Source: Planctomycetota bacterium
GTDB lineage: Bacteria; Planctomycetota; Phycisphaerae; UBA1845
DNA: 64,000 nucleotides
Assembly (NCBI GenBank): GCA_030616775.1
Contig: JAUWWQ010000001.1
Location: forward strand, 62,001-126,000
Direction of reading: 5' to 3'
The notes under the pieces are model-generated. The model did not search any database. It was not told where the DNA came from and was given only the letters and a program-made list of their open reading frames with translations. Each line of letters starts with the position of its first letter. The stretch's first letter is position 1. Shown in pieces: positions 1 through 8,621 of the stretch. A program made the translations under genes and the position numbers.

Positions 1-297
1 GCGGAGCTCCATTCGGATCTCGACGAGGACGGCGTCGTACTCCATCCGAAAGGCATTACCGCGATAGCGGTTTTGCCCGGCGTGCAGGTCGTCGAAGCCA
101 CCGATGACCTCGCAGCTTGCGTTCTGCGCGGCCACCTCGCCGACGTCCGTGATCATTATTGCAGACTTTTGACTATTGGCTTCGGGATCAGGCGGCGCCG
201 GCCGGGCCGGCAGGCCGTCACCGGCGCGCGCCGGAGCCGCTGCAACCCAACCAAAGGCAACCAGCACGACACACAAGTTCAGCCGGTCTGTGGGCAT
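1..297 (-). CDS. Secreted protein, N-terminal part (cut by the window edge)
   Basis: A reading frame starts at an ATG at 297 and stays open to base 1, giving 99 residues. The N-terminus MPTDRLNLCVVLVAFGWVAA followed by an APARA-type site is a clear Sec signal peptide. An AGGAG Shine-Dalgarno lies about 10 nt upstream. The mature start is rich in Pro and Ala; after it comes a Cys-containing stretch ending in YDAVLVEIRMELR, which looks like the beginning of an extracellular beta-sandwich. No family can be named from this fragment. It lies downstream of the pseudopilin operon on the same strand, separated from it by a terminator. Export is well supported; function is unknown. Confidence 0.7.
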   Translation of the reverse strand, partial: MPTDRLNLCVVLVAFGWVAAAPARAGDGLPARPAPPDPEANSQKSAIMITDVGEVAAQNASCEVIGGFDDLHAGQNRYRGNAFRMEYDAVLVEIRMELR

Positions 298-370
298 TGT
301 TCTACTACTCCTGTGAATGTAGCAAGGGTGGAGAGGGTCGGGGGCAGCCCAATCAAGTCCTGCGGCATGA

Positions 371-411
371 TTAAAAAAATCACGGTGGTGATGGCTGCGA
401 AGGTCACCACC
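371..411 (-). terminator. Rho-independent terminator of the pseudopilin operon
   Basis: Read on the minus strand, an 8-bp stem (GGTGGTGA with TCACCACC, at 404-411 and 384-391) with a 12-nt loop is followed within 4 nt by a run of seven T (373-379). It lies about 190 bp after the last stop codon of the secretion operon and about 75 bp before the next minus-strand gene, so it probably ends the operon transcript. Confidence 0.7.
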
Positions 412-597
412 CCCCCTCCGAGGGTTCCCCAGCATTATATGCGCCAAAGCGCGATGATACCAATGCGCGGGTCCTTTTCCATTTCTGGCCGCGGTCTTTG
501 TACTGAGCTATTACCGGACTGCCGCTCAGCAGGCTTAGATGCATACACTGGGTGATGCGAGCCCCAGCGAGGGCATGCGTACCCGCGGCGGGCGCCG
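412..597. other. Gap between the gspK-like gene and the terminator
   Basis: I see no convincing gene here. The open frames that cross it lack a start signal and resemble no family. It probably forms the 3' untranslated end of the operon transcript. Confidence 0.5.
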
Positions 598-3500
598 TTA
601 ATCGTTCCGCACGTCTATATACTTGCCCATCGTGCGTTGCCCGATGGGCACCGGCGTCGGCTCGCCCAGGAAGGTCGGCAAACGGTCTATGGTCTCCTGA
701 AATCGCACAGCCCGCCTGTCCACATCGGATGCCCGGGCCAGTGGATCGGCGACGGACTCGTCGTCCTCGCCGCGAAGCACCCCGTAAATCGTGAATACCT
801 GCGATCGTACTGTCACCCAATCGCCAAGGGCGACCATCCGCGCAACGGCTGTCACGAAATCGCTGTCATCGAGATCCACCTCGCCGAACTCGACCCGGTA
901 GCGCCCGTCCGTGGCGCCTACGTGGCGGACGTTGGCCAGCTCACCGATGGTCATGAATCCGGTGCCACGCCGCGACACCGGCGCCGGGTCGTTCCAGCCG
1001 CGCCATCCATTTCCATAGTCCCCCGTGGTAAACGTCTGATAGCTGGTATCGGGGTGGTCGGTGACTTCCCGGGCCTCGCGGTACGCAACTATCGACTGGG
1101 CCAAGGGATCCTCGATCGGGGCAGCCTCATTATCGGGCTTCCCATTGAGACCTGCACCAAACCGGATCTTGTCTCGGAACGCTGATGGCATCTTTTCCAT
1201 CGGAATCAGCGGCAACCCTGCCAGGACCGTCCACGGGGCGGCATTGATGTTGATCCGCCCGTGGACACGCAGACCGTCCAGATCGACCCGCGGGAGCGAC
1301 GCGGGGTGGGCAACAAGGTCGGGGTCCTCAATAAAGTAGGGCCCCGCGTTGCTCAGCGGCAATGCCGTGAAATAGTCGAACACCAGCTGACCCCATGGGA
1401 GGTTCTGCAAATCGCCGGGTGTATTCATGTTCGTGCTCAGCGGGTCGACGTGATGCGCGTTTCCGAGGTCGAAGACCGGCATCCGGCCATTGTCGATCTG
1501 CGTATATTCGCGTATTGGGACGCCTGCAACGTTGGTCGTATCGTCAAGCCAAGTCGTAAACGCCAGGTCGTTTGTTCGGTTGTAATCATCATGCGAACGA
1601 TTCGCATGCCGCATTAACAGCAACAGCGAGCCGGTCGTCGGAAAGGCGCCGACTCTCACCGGATCATCGGGGCGCTTCGGATCGAAAGCGAACCTGCCCG
1701 TGCCGGCGAAATTCACCTCGACAGGCCGTAAATTCGGATTGTTGTGATTGTTCCAGTTCCCCAGAGTATGAGTTGCTTGTTCGAAAGTATCCGGGACCGG
1801 TACGGTCCACAACGAACTCGGAGTGACCATCCGCTCCATCGAGAAGGTCTTGAGATTGCCGGGGACCGCGCCGGGAGGATTGGACACGCCAGTCCATGTT
1901 CCATCTATCTTGAATTGATCGACGACGACTTCGGTAGGCAGTGCGTCTCCCGGATACGTTACCCGGCGGACCAGATAGATCACCCAGTCCTTCTGAAAGG
2001 TAAGTGGCCTCGCAGCCTCGTAAACACGCCCGGCGGGTGTCTGGCCACCAAGACCAAACTTGCTGCCACTCGGCTCCGTTTTGAATACCGTAAACTCCTC
2101 AGCACGGAGTTGTCTGCCCAACGGAATCGGGTTTGCGCTGAACGGCCCCGCGTTTGGGTCAAGCTCTATGAGCCAGTAATCGGCCACGCCGTCACCGTCT
2201 GCATCCCGGTCGATATACTCTCCGTACGGGTTGAACAGCTCCACGGCCCACGAGATTACAACTGCTCCGTCAGCGACTGTAGCCACCTCGGTGATGTAAG
2301 GTTGTCGCTCCAGGCCGAAGACGTACTGAGCTTGGGGTGTAGCCGCGCAGACCCCGCGGGGGCAGTGATCATCAACATCACACGGCTGCCCGTCCTTCTC
2401 GCCCCCTACGCAGATCCAACCGATCCGGCGCCCTGGTAGTGTCGGATCGCTGAAGTCGAACGAACGCAGGCCGATGCGGGTCGGTATATCATCGGCGTCC
2501 ATGTAGTCCAACATGTTTGCGGTAAGCGAAGCAGCCGTACGCGAAATCAGGTCTTCCCGTCGGGTCCGTTTTCCCGACGTTTGGTCGACGCACACACCCT
2601 CAACGGCAACGGGACAGCTTCCGCCGCCAGGGCAGTCGTCATTCACAACGCAAGTTCGTCCGGGGTAGTCGCCACCCACGCACGTCCGGGCGCAAATCTC
2701 GCCAGTGTCACAGCCTGTAGCCGCGATACACGGGAAATCCCAGTACGGCCCGCTGGCGTTCCTTACCAGCATCATGAACACGTCATGGATCAGGCGCTGC
2801 CGCTGCTGTTTGGTGATGAGATCGTTGCCATCGTCGCCGTCGTCACTGAACGCGTTATCGAGCCAGGGCAGGCTCAGCAGCAGGCGCCCCTTGCGGGAAT
2901 CGAAGCGGCAGGCGTCCCGGGTCGGCCAGTCGCAAACGACGGGATCGGGGTCGTCGCTGGGCCTGGTCTGGTCAGGGATGTTATGCGGGTAATTGGGATA
3001 CTCGAAGGGCACGGGCGGACGCAGGCCCGGCAGATCCACTGCCCGGTTAGCCTCGCGCATCTCTTGGACCAGATCCTGATTTGCCGGATAGCCTTGGGGG
3101 TCAAGCTCCCGCCACCGCCCGCCGCGTGACATAAGATCGTCATAGCTCACGGTGGTCACCAGATGACGACGATCATAAGCGTTCCCGGTGAGGTCAAAGT
3201 CAAACGAGGTAAACGGCTCCATGCGCATGACCCAAAGATACGGGGAGTCCTTATCCCGCGGGTCGTAACGGTCCTTGTCGGTAAGCATAAAGGGCAAGTA
3301 CCTGTGACCATTTTCGTACACCGTCTCGAAGTCTACACCGGACTGGTCGCCGAGAATCGGCGGAAACAGCTTCGTGGCCAGGTCCGCCTCCCCGTACGGG
3401 CTATCCGCGGGATCCAAAAACGAGTTCCCGTGTAGCAGGGATGGAGCGATTATCCGCGGCGGGAGAAGCATTCGCCGGCGCAGGATCGCCTCTTCGACGG

Positions 3501-4503
3501 GCACCGAGTAGGCCCGCCCCTGAAGAGCCGGGCGGTACCTGAAGAAACCCAGTTCAGGGTCGCTCCCGTCCACACCGGTGAGGGCCTCCACCCACAACTT
3601 GTCTTCCCCTGAAGAGTCCTTGCGCCACAGGTTGAGTACATTAGCAATCACCGTCGGATGGGACGCGTTGAGGTCCACCAACCCGCCGTGGGCGACCACG
3701 CGCAAGCCGAGAAAGACCCTGCCCGTGGGATTCGCAGGGTCGTTGAGCTGCCTGGCCAGTGTTTCGATCTGGGTCCGTGAAAAGCCCAACCGCTCGACAT
3801 CGACCTGTAGAGTATCTGTGATCCCGTCCCCATCAGCGTCGACAGGGACTATGGGTATTTTCTGCGGATCGAGCTCAGGGTTGAGAAGCGCCACCGATTC
3901 GCCGCTGGTCCAGGACGTGTCGATCCCCAGAAACGGGACTAACGATCCCTCGTGATCGTACTCGTAATCCGACAGGACGCGAAACTGGGACCCGTCGTGG
4001 GGTCCGTTTTTCAGCGACACCAGATCCGTCAGCCCACCGAACACCACTCGCCTGTCAGATGTTTCATGCGGCTCGACGGGGCCAAACAGATTGTGCACTC
4101 CAGGGAGCTCCGCGAAGCCCCCGCGGGATTCCCCGATGACCTTCCCGCCGAATGGGACAGAGGGGCCCCCCATCATGCTGTCACGGAGCATCGACGCGAA
4201 ATCATCGACCACCGCCTCGACGGCAGCGCTGGCTCGATCTCGTTGCCGGTCGGCGGCGATAATGTCCGCCTCGAAGTTGAGCGTGGCCAGAAGGGTGATA
4301 CCGGTGACGAACAGGACCGCCAGCAGCGTCACCACCAAAACCAGCACCGAAGCGCGCCGCCGGTGAACGCACGACGGCCTGATAGCTGTCACGCTCCTGA
4401 CACTGAATCCCATTTTCGTCTCGCGATCACGCATACTGGAAACCTGGTCCCACACCTTATGCTCGTTTCGACTCCAAATCCCCCAAAAGCCAAGGCGCTT
4501 CAT
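598..4503 (-). CDS. Giant GspK-like pseudopilin (type II secretion minor pseudopilin)
   Basis: This is the last gene of the operon and its start overlaps the upstream stop (ATGA). A basic segment (residues ~41-50) leads into a hydrophobic helix (ASVLVLVVTLLAVLFVTGIT, ~51-70) as in class III-type pseudopilins. The C-terminal third carries GspK features: GRININAAPWTVLAGLP, a later IVAYREAREV and FMTIGELANV, which match the helix-rich region that in GspK caps the pseudopilus tip. At 1301 aa it is about four times the usual GspK length of ~330 aa. Extra material includes two Cys-rich segments (~595-650 and ~695-725) with CVGG-x-C-DDCPGG-type spacing, unusual for a pseudopilin and more typical of secreted planctomycete proteins. 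GspK identity is inferred from the C-terminal motif and gene order. Confidence 0.75.
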   Translation of the reverse strand: MKRLGFWGIWSRNEHKVWDQVSSMRDRETKMGFSVRSVTAIRPSCVHRRRASVLVLVVTLLAVLFVTGITLLATLNFEADIIAADRQRDRASAAVEAVVDDFASMLRDSMMGGPSVPFGGKVIGESRGGFAELPGVHNLFGPVEPHETSDRRVVFGGLTDLVSLKNGPHDGSQFRVLSDYEYDHEGSLVPFLGIDTSWTSGESVALLNPELDPQKIPIVPVDADGDGITDTLQVDVERLGFSRTQIETLARQLNDPANPTGRVFLGLRVVAHGGLVDLNASHPTVIANVLNLWRKDSSGEDKLWVEALTGVDGSDPELGFFRYRPALQGRAYSVPVEEAILRRRMLLPPRIIAPSLLHGNSFLDPADSPYGEADLATKLFPPILGDQSGVDFETVYENGHRYLPFMLTDKDRYDPRDKDSPYLWVMRMEPFTSFDFDLTGNAYDRRHLVTTVSYDDLMSRGGRWRELDPQGYPANQDLVQEMREANRAVDLPGLRPPVPFEYPNYPHNIPDQTRPSDDPDPVVCDWPTRDACRFDSRKGRLLLSLPWLDNAFSDDGDDGNDLITKQQRQRLIHDVFMMLVRNASGPYWDFPCIAATGCDTGEICARTCVGGDYPGRTCVVNDDCPGGGSCPVAVEGVCVDQTSGKRTRREDLISRTAASLTANMLDYMDADDIPTRIGLRSFDFSDPTLPGRRIGWICVGGEKDGQPCDVDDHCPRGVCAATPQAQYVFGLERQPYITEVATVADGAVVISWAVELFNPYGEYIDRDADGDGVADYWLIELDPNAGPFSANPIPLGRQLRAEEFTVFKTEPSGSKFGLGGQTPAGRVYEAARPLTFQKDWVIYLVRRVTYPGDALPTEVVVDQFKIDGTWTGVSNPPGAVPGNLKTFSMERMVTPSSLWTVPVPDTFEQATHTLGNWNNHNNPNLRPVEVNFAGTGRFAFDPKRPDDPVRVGAFPTTGSLLLLMRHANRSHDDYNRTNDLAFTTWLDDTTNVAGVPIREYTQIDNGRMPVFDLGNAHHVDPLSTNMNTPGDLQNLPWGQLVFDYFTALPLSNAGPYFIEDPDLVAHPASLPRVDLDGLRVHGRININAAPWTVLAGLPLIPMEKMPSAFRDKIRFGAGLNGKPDNEAAPIEDPLAQSIVAYREAREVTDHPDTSYQTFTTGDYGNGWRGWNDPAPVSRRGTGFMTIGELANVRHVGATDGRYRVEFGEVDLDDSDFVTAVARMVALGDWVTVRSQVFTIYGVLRGEDDESVADPLARASDVDRRAVRFQETIDRLPTFLGEPTPVPIGQRTMGKYIDVRND

Positions 4504-5945
4504 CCACCCACCGGGGCGACGATCACGTGCCGCGTCGGCCGCTCCAACCGTCGCTCGCTGTCAAAAACATCTATGGTAATACGCAAAGCGGCGGGGAATA
4601 TGTCTTCCGGGACGATCTCGGCCGTACCGGATTCGCCCGGACGGATTTGACGAAGCCGCGGCCCGAAACTCACAGTATTCGGGCGGACGTCCGAGGCAAG
4701 CTGCGGGGCAAACTCCAGGGCGAGTTCGTCGAATCCGTCCGGGTCGCCGGTTCGTCGTTCCTGAAGCCGCTGACCTAGAAATCGATCCGACAAGGAATAG
4801 GGCGGTAGCCCGTCCGGGTGTTCAGTTCGGTCGTCGAGCAGGCTGTTGAGATTGGCCTCCAGTTGCCCTGTGGCCGCGTCCTGGGCCACCTCCAGCTCGG
4901 CTAAGGGGTGCCCTGCGGGATCGTCCGGATCGAACCGCCCCGGGTCGAACCAGTAGACCTCCCGTGTGCCGTCCAGGCGTCCGGCCACAAAATCACTGCG
5001 CGGGTTGAGCATCCATTCGACTTTGAATGAGGCACAATTCGGCAGGAAGTAGTGGCCGAGTCGGTCGGCCAACGGCGCCGGCGAGGTTGGATCGAGCCAG
5101 CTACGCGAAAACGGGTCGTCCAGGGGGTCCTCGCCGTTGTGATAATAGAAGATTCTGGGCAGATACCAGGGCGAATCCGACCACGGAGTCTGAGCATGCT
5201 GGAGAAGGTTGAACCCTTCCACTACATCGTTCTCACTACGAAGGATCGAAGGATCGCCCAAATCCGGCGGGCGGTTTTGTGGATCGGGATTGGTCGGGAG
5301 AAGCAAAACACCCCGTCGGGCCAGATGCCATAGCTCAGCCTGGACCCGCGACACGGCGGTCGGTGAGGGGTAGTCCTTCTGGTCGGGAAACGCCGTCACA
5401 CCCGGTTGGAAGTCATATTTGTCGTCCTTCCATACGTACTCGCCGAGTTCGGCATGGCCGTAGACCACCTGCTGCAGATTCGACGTCACACCCGGATAAA
5501 CGTAGCTGGTGCCCTTGCGGGCGGTGAAGAACATGAGGATGTCAGCCCGGGGCTGAATCATGTTGTCGTCTGGATCCTCTCGGGCCGGATCGCTGAGGTG
5601 CTGATAACCGTCGGCGGGGTCGCCGTTGTTGTCCGCTTCCCTCCCTTGCCGCGTCCAGTAGGCATTGACCGGGTTGGCCTGAATCAGCATCACCGAGCCG
5701 GGTACCACGTTCTCCAGGTCCTCCCGAAGGGTCTGCTCGAAGGCCCGCAACGTCTGGCTGACGTCGATCAGGGCCCGTGCCTGCCCGGTGGACTGGATTG
5801 TGCGGTTGAACACCGTCCCGGCCAGCGAGAACATCAGCAAGAGGACCCCCATGGCCACGACCAGCTCGGCAAGCGAAAAGGCTCTCCGGCGGATCGAGCG
5901 GGTACAATTCAACCTTAACTTATTGTCGCAACGGCGCTTACGCAT
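4500..5945 (-). CDS. GspJ-like prepilin-type protein
   Basis: A type III signal (RRRAFSLAELVVAMGVLLLM, about residues 20-39) has the expected basic leader, a cleavage site before Phe and Glu at mature position +5. The mature N-terminal helix continues into a coiled stretch (QTLRAFEQTLREDLENV), as in minor pseudopilins GspI and GspJ. Position directly before the GspK-like gene fits GspJ, which binds GspK at the pseudopilus tip. The ATG at 5945 is preferred, with GGAA just upstream; an in-frame GTG one codon earlier is possible. At ~481 aa it is more than twice a typical GspJ, with a large Asp/Pro-rich C-terminal domain. The prepilin class is certain; the J assignment is by order. Confidence 0.75.
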   Translation of the reverse strand: MRKRRCDNKLRLNCTRSIRRRAFSLAELVVAMGVLLLMFSLAGTVFNRTIQSTGQARALIDVSQTLRAFEQTLREDLENVVPGSVMLIQANPVNAYWTRQGREADNNGDPADGYQHLSDPAREDPDDNMIQPRADILMFFTARKGTSYVYPGVTSNLQQVVYGHAELGEYVWKDDKYDFQPGVTAFPDQKDYPSPTAVSRVQAELWHLARRGVLLLPTNPDPQNRPPDLGDPSILRSENDVVEGFNLLQHAQTPWSDSPWYLPRIFYYHNGEDPLDDPFSRSWLDPTSPAPLADRLGHYFLPNCASFKVEWMLNPRSDFVAGRLDGTREVYWFDPGRFDPDDPAGHPLAELEVAQDAATGQLEANLNSLLDDRTEHPDGLPPYSLSDRFLGQRLQERRTGDPDGFDELALEFAPQLASDVRPNTVSFGPRLRQIRPGESGTAEIVPEDIFPAALRITIDVFDSERRLERPTRHVIVAPVGG

Positions 5946-6145
5946 CACGGTTCCGATACAGAAAATGCCTTCCCGACGGTGCTCTCCGACACCGACCGAT
6001 CCAATTGTTGCGTTTGCCAGGTGTCGGTAAAGCCTGCTTTGCCACTTGAGCCGATTCGATTTGAGCCCCGTCCGACGGCCTGTCTTCGGAGCGTGTAACG
6101 AAGCGGCAGCGCTTCACACGGGATCGTTTATCGGAACCCCGGAGA

Positions 6146-7687
6146 TTATTCGGTCGGTGGGATCTTTAGGGCCTGCACTTCGATGTCGACGACGGGTTGC
6201 GAGCCTTCGAAGACCAGAATGTTCCCCTTGGCTCGCGTGGCTTGGACTGAGGGAGGGAAGATCCACACGGTGCGCAGCAGGTGCTGATAGGGGGCAAACT
6301 CGCACCCCACCCCGCATCTTGGGTCACCCATATCAAGGTTGATGTACTCGAGGAAGACCTCGCGGTCGAGGGTTAAATGGGCCTGCTCGGCATTGTCGCC
6401 GGTTACCCGGCGTTTCACGACGCGGTAGATTTCGCCGGTGATCTCGTCAATGAATCGCGTTCCGGTAGGGAACATCTGGCCCCACATGGTTAGTGCTTGC
6501 GGAGTGGCTGATAGCTCCGGCGGGGGCACCATGATTTCCGTCGGAATCCCCGTGGCGTTGGAGTCCCCGGTCACGGGGTCTTCTTTGTGCAAAAGCGTGG
6601 CTGGGAACTCAACCTGAACCCGCCAGGGCACGGGAAACATCACGTCGTCATCCGGCGGGCGAGTGGTTGGAACAACAGCTCCTCCCGCAAGGTTCGTAAG
6701 GTTGCAGGCATCGGGAACGGATGTGGGGTTCTGGCGTGCGTAGCGATACGTCGGATTAGGCCGCCGGAGAGTCACGAAGTAGACGTCGAATGCACGTATG
6801 TTACCGGTGGCGTCGAGGTCGTTAGGGTCTATCACTTCGCGAAGGCGGTGGAACACCGTCCAACAGAACCGGCGTGTTGCCAGGGCGTCGTCCCAGCGGC
6901 GTTTCTGAGCGTCGTCGGCATCGTTAGGGAGAATCTCGAGGGGCGGATAAACCCGCTGGTGGAAGCTGATCTGTTTTCTGAAAAACGAGCTTTCCACGAG
7001 TTCATCGGGAAGATCAAGGGCGTCGAGGGCGAGCTGCGGTGCTTGGATGTGCCAGGGGTCCTCGCTGAGGAACCGCCGGGGAGCTACCTGGATGTTTTCG
7101 AGGTTCAACGCGTGCACCCACGTGTCACCAATCTGTTCGTAGTAGTCCGGACAGGTCGAAATGGGCGTATCATCGCTCGGGTCGTCTGGGTCGTGGGGGT
7201 CGTACACCAGATCGCCGAGGAAGCTCGAGGCGTTGAAGGTAGGGCTGCTCACGCGAACCAGTGACTTGACTGTGGCATGTGCATTGGCGGTGACCGCCTT
7301 GTGAACCGTATATTCCCGGAGGATCCGGGCCTGGCTCCACCCCACAGGAAATATTGTTGCGACCATCACCATCCCCAGACCGAGGATGATGATGCCGATC
7401 ATCAGCTCCATCAGTGAAAAAGCAGGCCGGTGGCGCTTAGAGTGCAGTGTGTGATGATTGTGGTGCCCAGTTGGGCGGCGAGGTGTTGGGGCGCGGAGAG
7501 CTTTCACGTCGTGGAAGACCGCGCGGGCTAAAGCCCGCGGCTCAGTGTCGGGAAAGACCGCGCGGGCTGAAGCCCGCGGCTCAGTGTTGGGAAAGACCGC
7601 GCGGGCTCCCGACTCTGTCGGAACAGGTTCCGCCCGCGGCTCGTTGTCGCCAAGAGCAGGCGGTAGATGTCCGGCAAGATCACTCAC
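6146..7687 (-). CDS. GspI-like prepilin-type protein with repeat-expanded leader
   Basis: The prepilin signal (RPAFSLMELMIGIIILGLGM) begins only about 85 residues into the frame, whereas prepilin leaders usually have 6-30 residues. Much of the extra leader is translated palindromic DNA: three tandem copies read as EPRAEPVPTESGARAVF, TEPRASARAVFPD and TEPRALARAVFHD. The frame starts with GTG at 7687 and overlaps the upstream gene by 8 bp. A later GTG (VKALRAP) would leave the repeats in untranslated RNA, so translation of the leader is likely but unproven. After cleavage by a prepilin peptidase the repeats would be lost. The rest is a ~420-residue domain with no recognised fold. The GspI label is by order. 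Confidence 0.75.
   Translation of the reverse strand: MSDLAGHLPPALGDNEPRAEPVPTESGARAVFPNTEPRASARAVFPDTEPRALARAVFHDVKALRAPTPRRPTGHHNHHTLHSKRHRPAFSLMELMIGIIILGLGMVMVATIFPVGWSQARILREYTVHKAVTANAHATVKSLVRVSSPTFNASSFLGDLVYDPHDPDDPSDDTPISTCPDYYEQIGDTWVHALNLENIQVAPRRFLSEDPWHIQAPQLALDALDLPDELVESSFFRKQISFHQRVYPPLEILPNDADDAQKRRWDDALATRRFCWTVFHRLREVIDPNDLDATGNIRAFDVYFVTLRRPNPTYRYARQNPTSVPDACNLTNLAGGAVVPTTRPPDDDVMFPVPWRVQVEFPATLLHKEDPVTGDSNATGIPTEIMVPPPELSATPQALTMWGQMFPTGTRFIDEITGEIYRVVKRRVTGDNAEQAHLTLDREVFLEYINLDMGDPRCGVGCEFAPYQHLLRTVWIFPPSVQATRAKGNILVFEGSQPVVDIEVQALKIPPTE
7519..7642 (-). repeat. Three tandem short palindromic elements inside the GspI-like gene
   Basis: Copies lie at 7519-7543, 7558-7582 and 7597-7642. 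The first two are short forms (CCGCGCGGGC ... GCCCGCGGCTC) and the third is a long form with an inner CCGACTCTGTCGG palindrome. The spacing of 39 bp is a multiple of three, so each adds 13 residues without shifting the frame. Confidence 0.85.
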
Positions 7688-8621
7688 GCTTCTCGGTCTC
7701 CCCGACGGGGCCGCGTATCACCGCCCCGGTCCAACGACTCACATACAGGGGGCGACCCCTCTGGAGCACGAAGCTCCGTTTTTCAGGGACGGTCAGGTCG
7801 TTGAACAATGAATCGTCGTACACCAACAGTCCGTCAATGGAAGGGAAGTTGACGGCTACGTCCTGATCGTCGGTTACCAGGAACGGAATCGCTGTGCCGT
7901 CACCGGTGGGGTCGATGTCCTGCTCGTTGCCGTCTCTTAGATAGAACTTGGTCGTGGTGGGCGGTTTGGAGCCGCCGGGGCCTACATGCAATCCCGTTCG
8001 ATCGCCAACCCGGTCTCCTTCCGCATCCGCGTCCTGAATGAGCACGTCGCGGTCTTGGATCAGTTGCCCGTCGGTGGAGAAGACCAGCGTGAAGAAGTTC
8101 CGATGCCGTTGGGTCTGATCCTCCGCCGGGTTGTTGAAATCGTTGTTGGCGAGTTCCTCCCCGCGGAAGACCTCCCACTCCTGCTGACCCTGCCCCGGTT
8201 CTATAACTACATACCGCGGCACGGCGCGTATCGGCGTGGGAAGGATCTGATCAGGTTGGCCTGTGATGACGAACACGTTCTGCCAGGCCGGGTCGTGTAT
8301 GTTGTCCCGGTGTTGCTCGATGGTAACGAGGTGTTGGTTGCCTTCACCATCAACGAACGCCAGGAAACCGGTCTCCACTCCGTCCGCCTGCATGGCTTTT
8401 GCCCGGGCGGTCATCAACAAGCCCTGGATGGCATTGTCCGCCTGGGCCGTCTTGCGCTGACCCCATAGCGTACTTGCCGCCGGGAGAACCAGGCCCAGGA
8501 TCACAAGGATGATCGCCACCACCACGACCATTTCGATCAGGGTGAAACCGGGCGACTTCCCAGGAGAAACCGTCGGAGCGGCGCACACGCTGCCGGGCTT
8601 CAGGACGGGAGTCCGCATCAT
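7680..8621 (-). CDS. GspH-like prepilin-type protein
   Basis: A short basic leader precedes SPGFTLIEMVVVVAIILVIL (about residues 24-43), a textbook prepilin cleavage and methylation motif with Glu at +5. The following helix contains AIQGLLMTARAKAMQADGV, characteristic of GspH/FimT-type pseudopilins, which carry a single-strand beta-rich globular domain. The ATG at 8621 overlaps the upstream stop by 4 bp. At 313 aa it is longer than the usual ~170. In type II secretion GspH belongs to the minor pseudopilin tip complex; here that role is inferred from the helix motif and from its place between a GspG-like and a GspI-like gene. Confidence 0.78.
   Translation of the reverse strand: MMRTPVLKPGSVCAAPTVSPGKSPGFTLIEMVVVVAIILVILGLVLPAASTLWGQRKTAQADNAIQGLLMTARAKAMQADGVETGFLAFVDGEGNQHLVTIEQHRDNIHDPAWQNVFVITGQPDQILPTPIRAVPRYVVIEPGQGQQEWEVFRGEELANNDFNNPAEDQTQRHRNFFTLVFSTDGQLIQDRDVLIQDADAEGDRVGDRTGLHVGPGGSKPPTTTKFYLRDGNEQDIDPTGDGTAIPFLVTDDQDVAVNFPSIDGLLVYDDSLFNDLTVPEKRSFVLQRGRPLYVSRWTGAVIRGPVGETEKRE

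Noticed and set aside
73-555. 160-codon plus-strand frame at the left edge
   Set aside because: It is antisense to the signal-peptide gene start at 1-297 and crosses a terminator; its composition is random.
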